Under the pieces are notes generated by a model. It did not search any database. It was not told the DNA's origin and was given only the letters and a program-made list of their open reading frames with translations. Below, piece after piece: positions 62,653 through 64,000 of a stretch of 64,000 bases of DNA. Source of the stretch: Bactrocera neohumeralis (Eukaryota > Arthropoda > Insecta > Diptera > Tephritidae); contig NW_026089624.1 in the NCBI RefSeq assembly GCF_024586455.1, positions 12,801,341-12,865,340 on the forward strand. The letters run 5' to 3'. Position 1 is the stretch's first letter. The number at the start of each line of letters is the position of its first letter. A program made the translations under genes and the position numbers.

Positions 62653-64000
62653 TTGTTGTTGTTGTTTTTTAACGGAAATTCAATCCCCGTTGGGATGGTA
62701 AATGTCATTTGTGTTGTCGTCGATGTCATCTAACGGTAGGCCCAAGAAACGTGCTGTTTCGACGGGGTCGGACCAAAGGGAGGAGGGTGTTAGAAGGGTG
62801 GGGTTTATGGGGCATGCAAAGAGGTGGTCAGTATCATGCGGAGACTCGTTGCATGCAGGACATACGTCGGGTATGTCAGGGTCTATTCTGGATAAGTAGG
62901 AGTTTAACCTGCTACAGTATCCAGAACGAAATTGCGCAAGGGTCACACGCGTTTCTCGCGGCAGCTGGAGCTCTTCGTCTGCGATGGGTGGTGGTTTGAC
63001 TCCAAGAACGCCATTCACGGGAAGGGAGTCGGTGAAGGTGTTGATGGCTCCACTGTGAATGGCGGTCAGTACCTGTCTAAAGTTAGTTGCGTCCGAAGTC
63101 CGGTCGGCGTACTGTACGACGTCATCGACGTAATCCAGGAATGACCTTTTGATGCTCCTAGGAGGCGGTTCCGCTCCAAGCAGGTGACTGCAGGGGTGAT
63201 TTCTGCGAAAGCATCCCAGCAGGAACTGCCTGGAGAGGAGTTCATTATGCTCCTTAACTGGGAGCATAAGCGTCTCACTGTGGAGGTGTTCAATGGGAGA
63301 CATCAAAAGACATCCTATAGTGGTCCGGAGTGCAGTGTTTTGACAGGTCTGTAGTTTCCTCATGTGCGTACCACTGCATCCAGGCGACCATATGGGGGCT
63401 GCGTAATTGAGGACCGGCCGGCCGATTGCCTTGTATGTTGCCAACAACGTTTCTTTGTCTTTTCCCCAAGTGCTGCCGGCTAGCGACTGAGGATTTTGTT
63501 GCGGCTCTGTACTTTGGCGATAATCGCGGTCGTATGAGGAGAGAAGGAGCATAGACTGTCGAATGTTACACCTAAAATCTTAGGACTGTTGACAGTCGGA
63601 ATTTTGACGCCGTCGACTGCAATGTTAAGCTCAAGTCTATACTCCTTCGTCCAGTTTGTGAATATGGTCGCTGTGGATTTGGTGGGGGAAAGTGTGAGAT
63701 TTCGTGCAGTGAGGAAACGAGAAAGGTCGGAGAGGTAGCTGTTTACCTTCGAACACATGCCATCGATTCCATTGCCCGACGCCAATATCGTGCAGTCATC
63801 AGCGTACGAGGTTATGGAAATTCCTTCTGGTGGTTGTGGGAGTTTCGAGATGTAGAAGTTAAACAGTAGTGGGGAGAGGACACCACCCTGCGGAACCCCC
63901 TGTTTAATTCTTCTCAGTTTAGATGTTTTACCTCGAAATAGTACCGATGACTGGCGACCGCTCAGATAGTTCATGGTCCACCTCTTTAGCCCTGGAGGGA
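62653..64000 (-). mobile_element. Jockey/LOA-like LINE copy 3 (minus strand), runs off the right edge
   Basis: The 3' end shows an AAC repeat tail (minus strand; plus-strand gttgttgttgttg at 62653-62665), then a leader-like taacggaaattcaatccccg. Coding sequence continues to the window end. Confidence 0.9.
62680..64000 (-). pseudogene. LINE copy 3 reverse transcriptase and C-terminal domain, one frameshift seen
   Basis: Upstream frame (from 64000 to 63480): GVPQGGVLSPLLFNFYISKL, intact active site SYADDCTIL (about 63805), LTARNLTLSPTKSTATIF, KILGVTFDSLCSFSPHTTAI. A shift near 63490-63550 leads to GKDKETLLATYKAIGRPVLN YAAPIWSPG, FLLGCFRRNHPCSHLLGAEP, PRETRVTLAQFRSGYCSRLN and the Cys/His motif VCPACNESPHDTDHLFACP, ending at 62680. 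It is the best preserved of the three copies in the part visible. The 5' half is outside the window. Confidence 0.92.

Noticed and set aside
1..64000. CRISPR arrays, tRNA or rRNA genes, bacterial operons
   Set aside because: No regularly spaced short repeats with unique spacers, no cloverleaf candidates and no rRNA-like sequence were seen; the gene structure is eukaryotic.

Overview
The window is repeat-rich, AT-rich insect chromosomal DNA. The host gene, the retroelement families and several repeats look like those of a higher fly, most likely a tephritid fruit fly (Bactrocera, Zeugodacus or Ceratitis type); this placement is inference from memory of repeat families, not a database search. 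No bacterial-type gene, CRISPR array, tRNA or rRNA was seen. Three runs of exactly 100 N (611-710, 14376-14475, 30344-30443) are assembly gaps, and each borders or lies inside a transposable element.

The only confident host gene is a plexin on the minus strand, probably plexin A. Seven consecutive 3' exons are present: six between 58129 and 52681 (PSI and IPT repeats, transmembrane helix, cytoplasmic RasGAP and Rho-binding domains) and a last exon of 35 codons plus stop at 28432-28325. All splice phases agree, giving 1,532 codons plus stop. The N-terminal sema-domain exons lie beyond the right edge. The last intron (28433-52680) is about 24.2 kb and is packed with mobile elements.

Layout from left to right. 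1-610: RTE-clade LINE fragment and gap. 1337-6721: a Helitron with both termini, carrying an HUH Rep remnant, an endonuclease-like (EEP) remnant and a 0.9-kb inverted-repeat element. 7719-12668: a decayed Ty3/gypsy LTR retrotransposon (minus). About 13000-14375: the 5' end of an errantivirus-like element cut by a gap. 15592-17328: an RTE fragment containing a 103-bp SINE-like insertion. 17335-18690: a LINE remnant. 18910-21023 and 21803-24701: two PIF/Harbinger DNA transposons with terminal inverted repeats and TTA target duplications; the second has an apparently intact four-exon transposase and splits an unrelated reading frame (21430-25980). 26150-26760: a LINE remnant. 28325 onward: the plexin gene.

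Inside the last plexin intron: an internally gapped RTE element (29780-30830); a minus-strand Helitron (31962 to about 45402) that contains an errantivirus (32164-42798, 388-bp LTRs, TGCA target duplication), which in turn contains two RTE insertions, one near full length in env (32780-36049) and one truncated in gag (40522-41365); a third Helitron fragment with Pif1 helicase motifs (46886-48472); and a jockey/LOA-like LINE (48473-52175). Upstream of the visible plexin exons, two further copies of that LINE converge (59290-61905 plus; 62653-64000 minus, running off the edge).

Apart from plexin, nothing here looks like a cooperating host pathway. The interest lies in the datable nesting of elements, the intact Harbinger, the odd passenger domains in the Helitron, and the 24-kb intron that separates the plexin stop codon from the rest of the gene.
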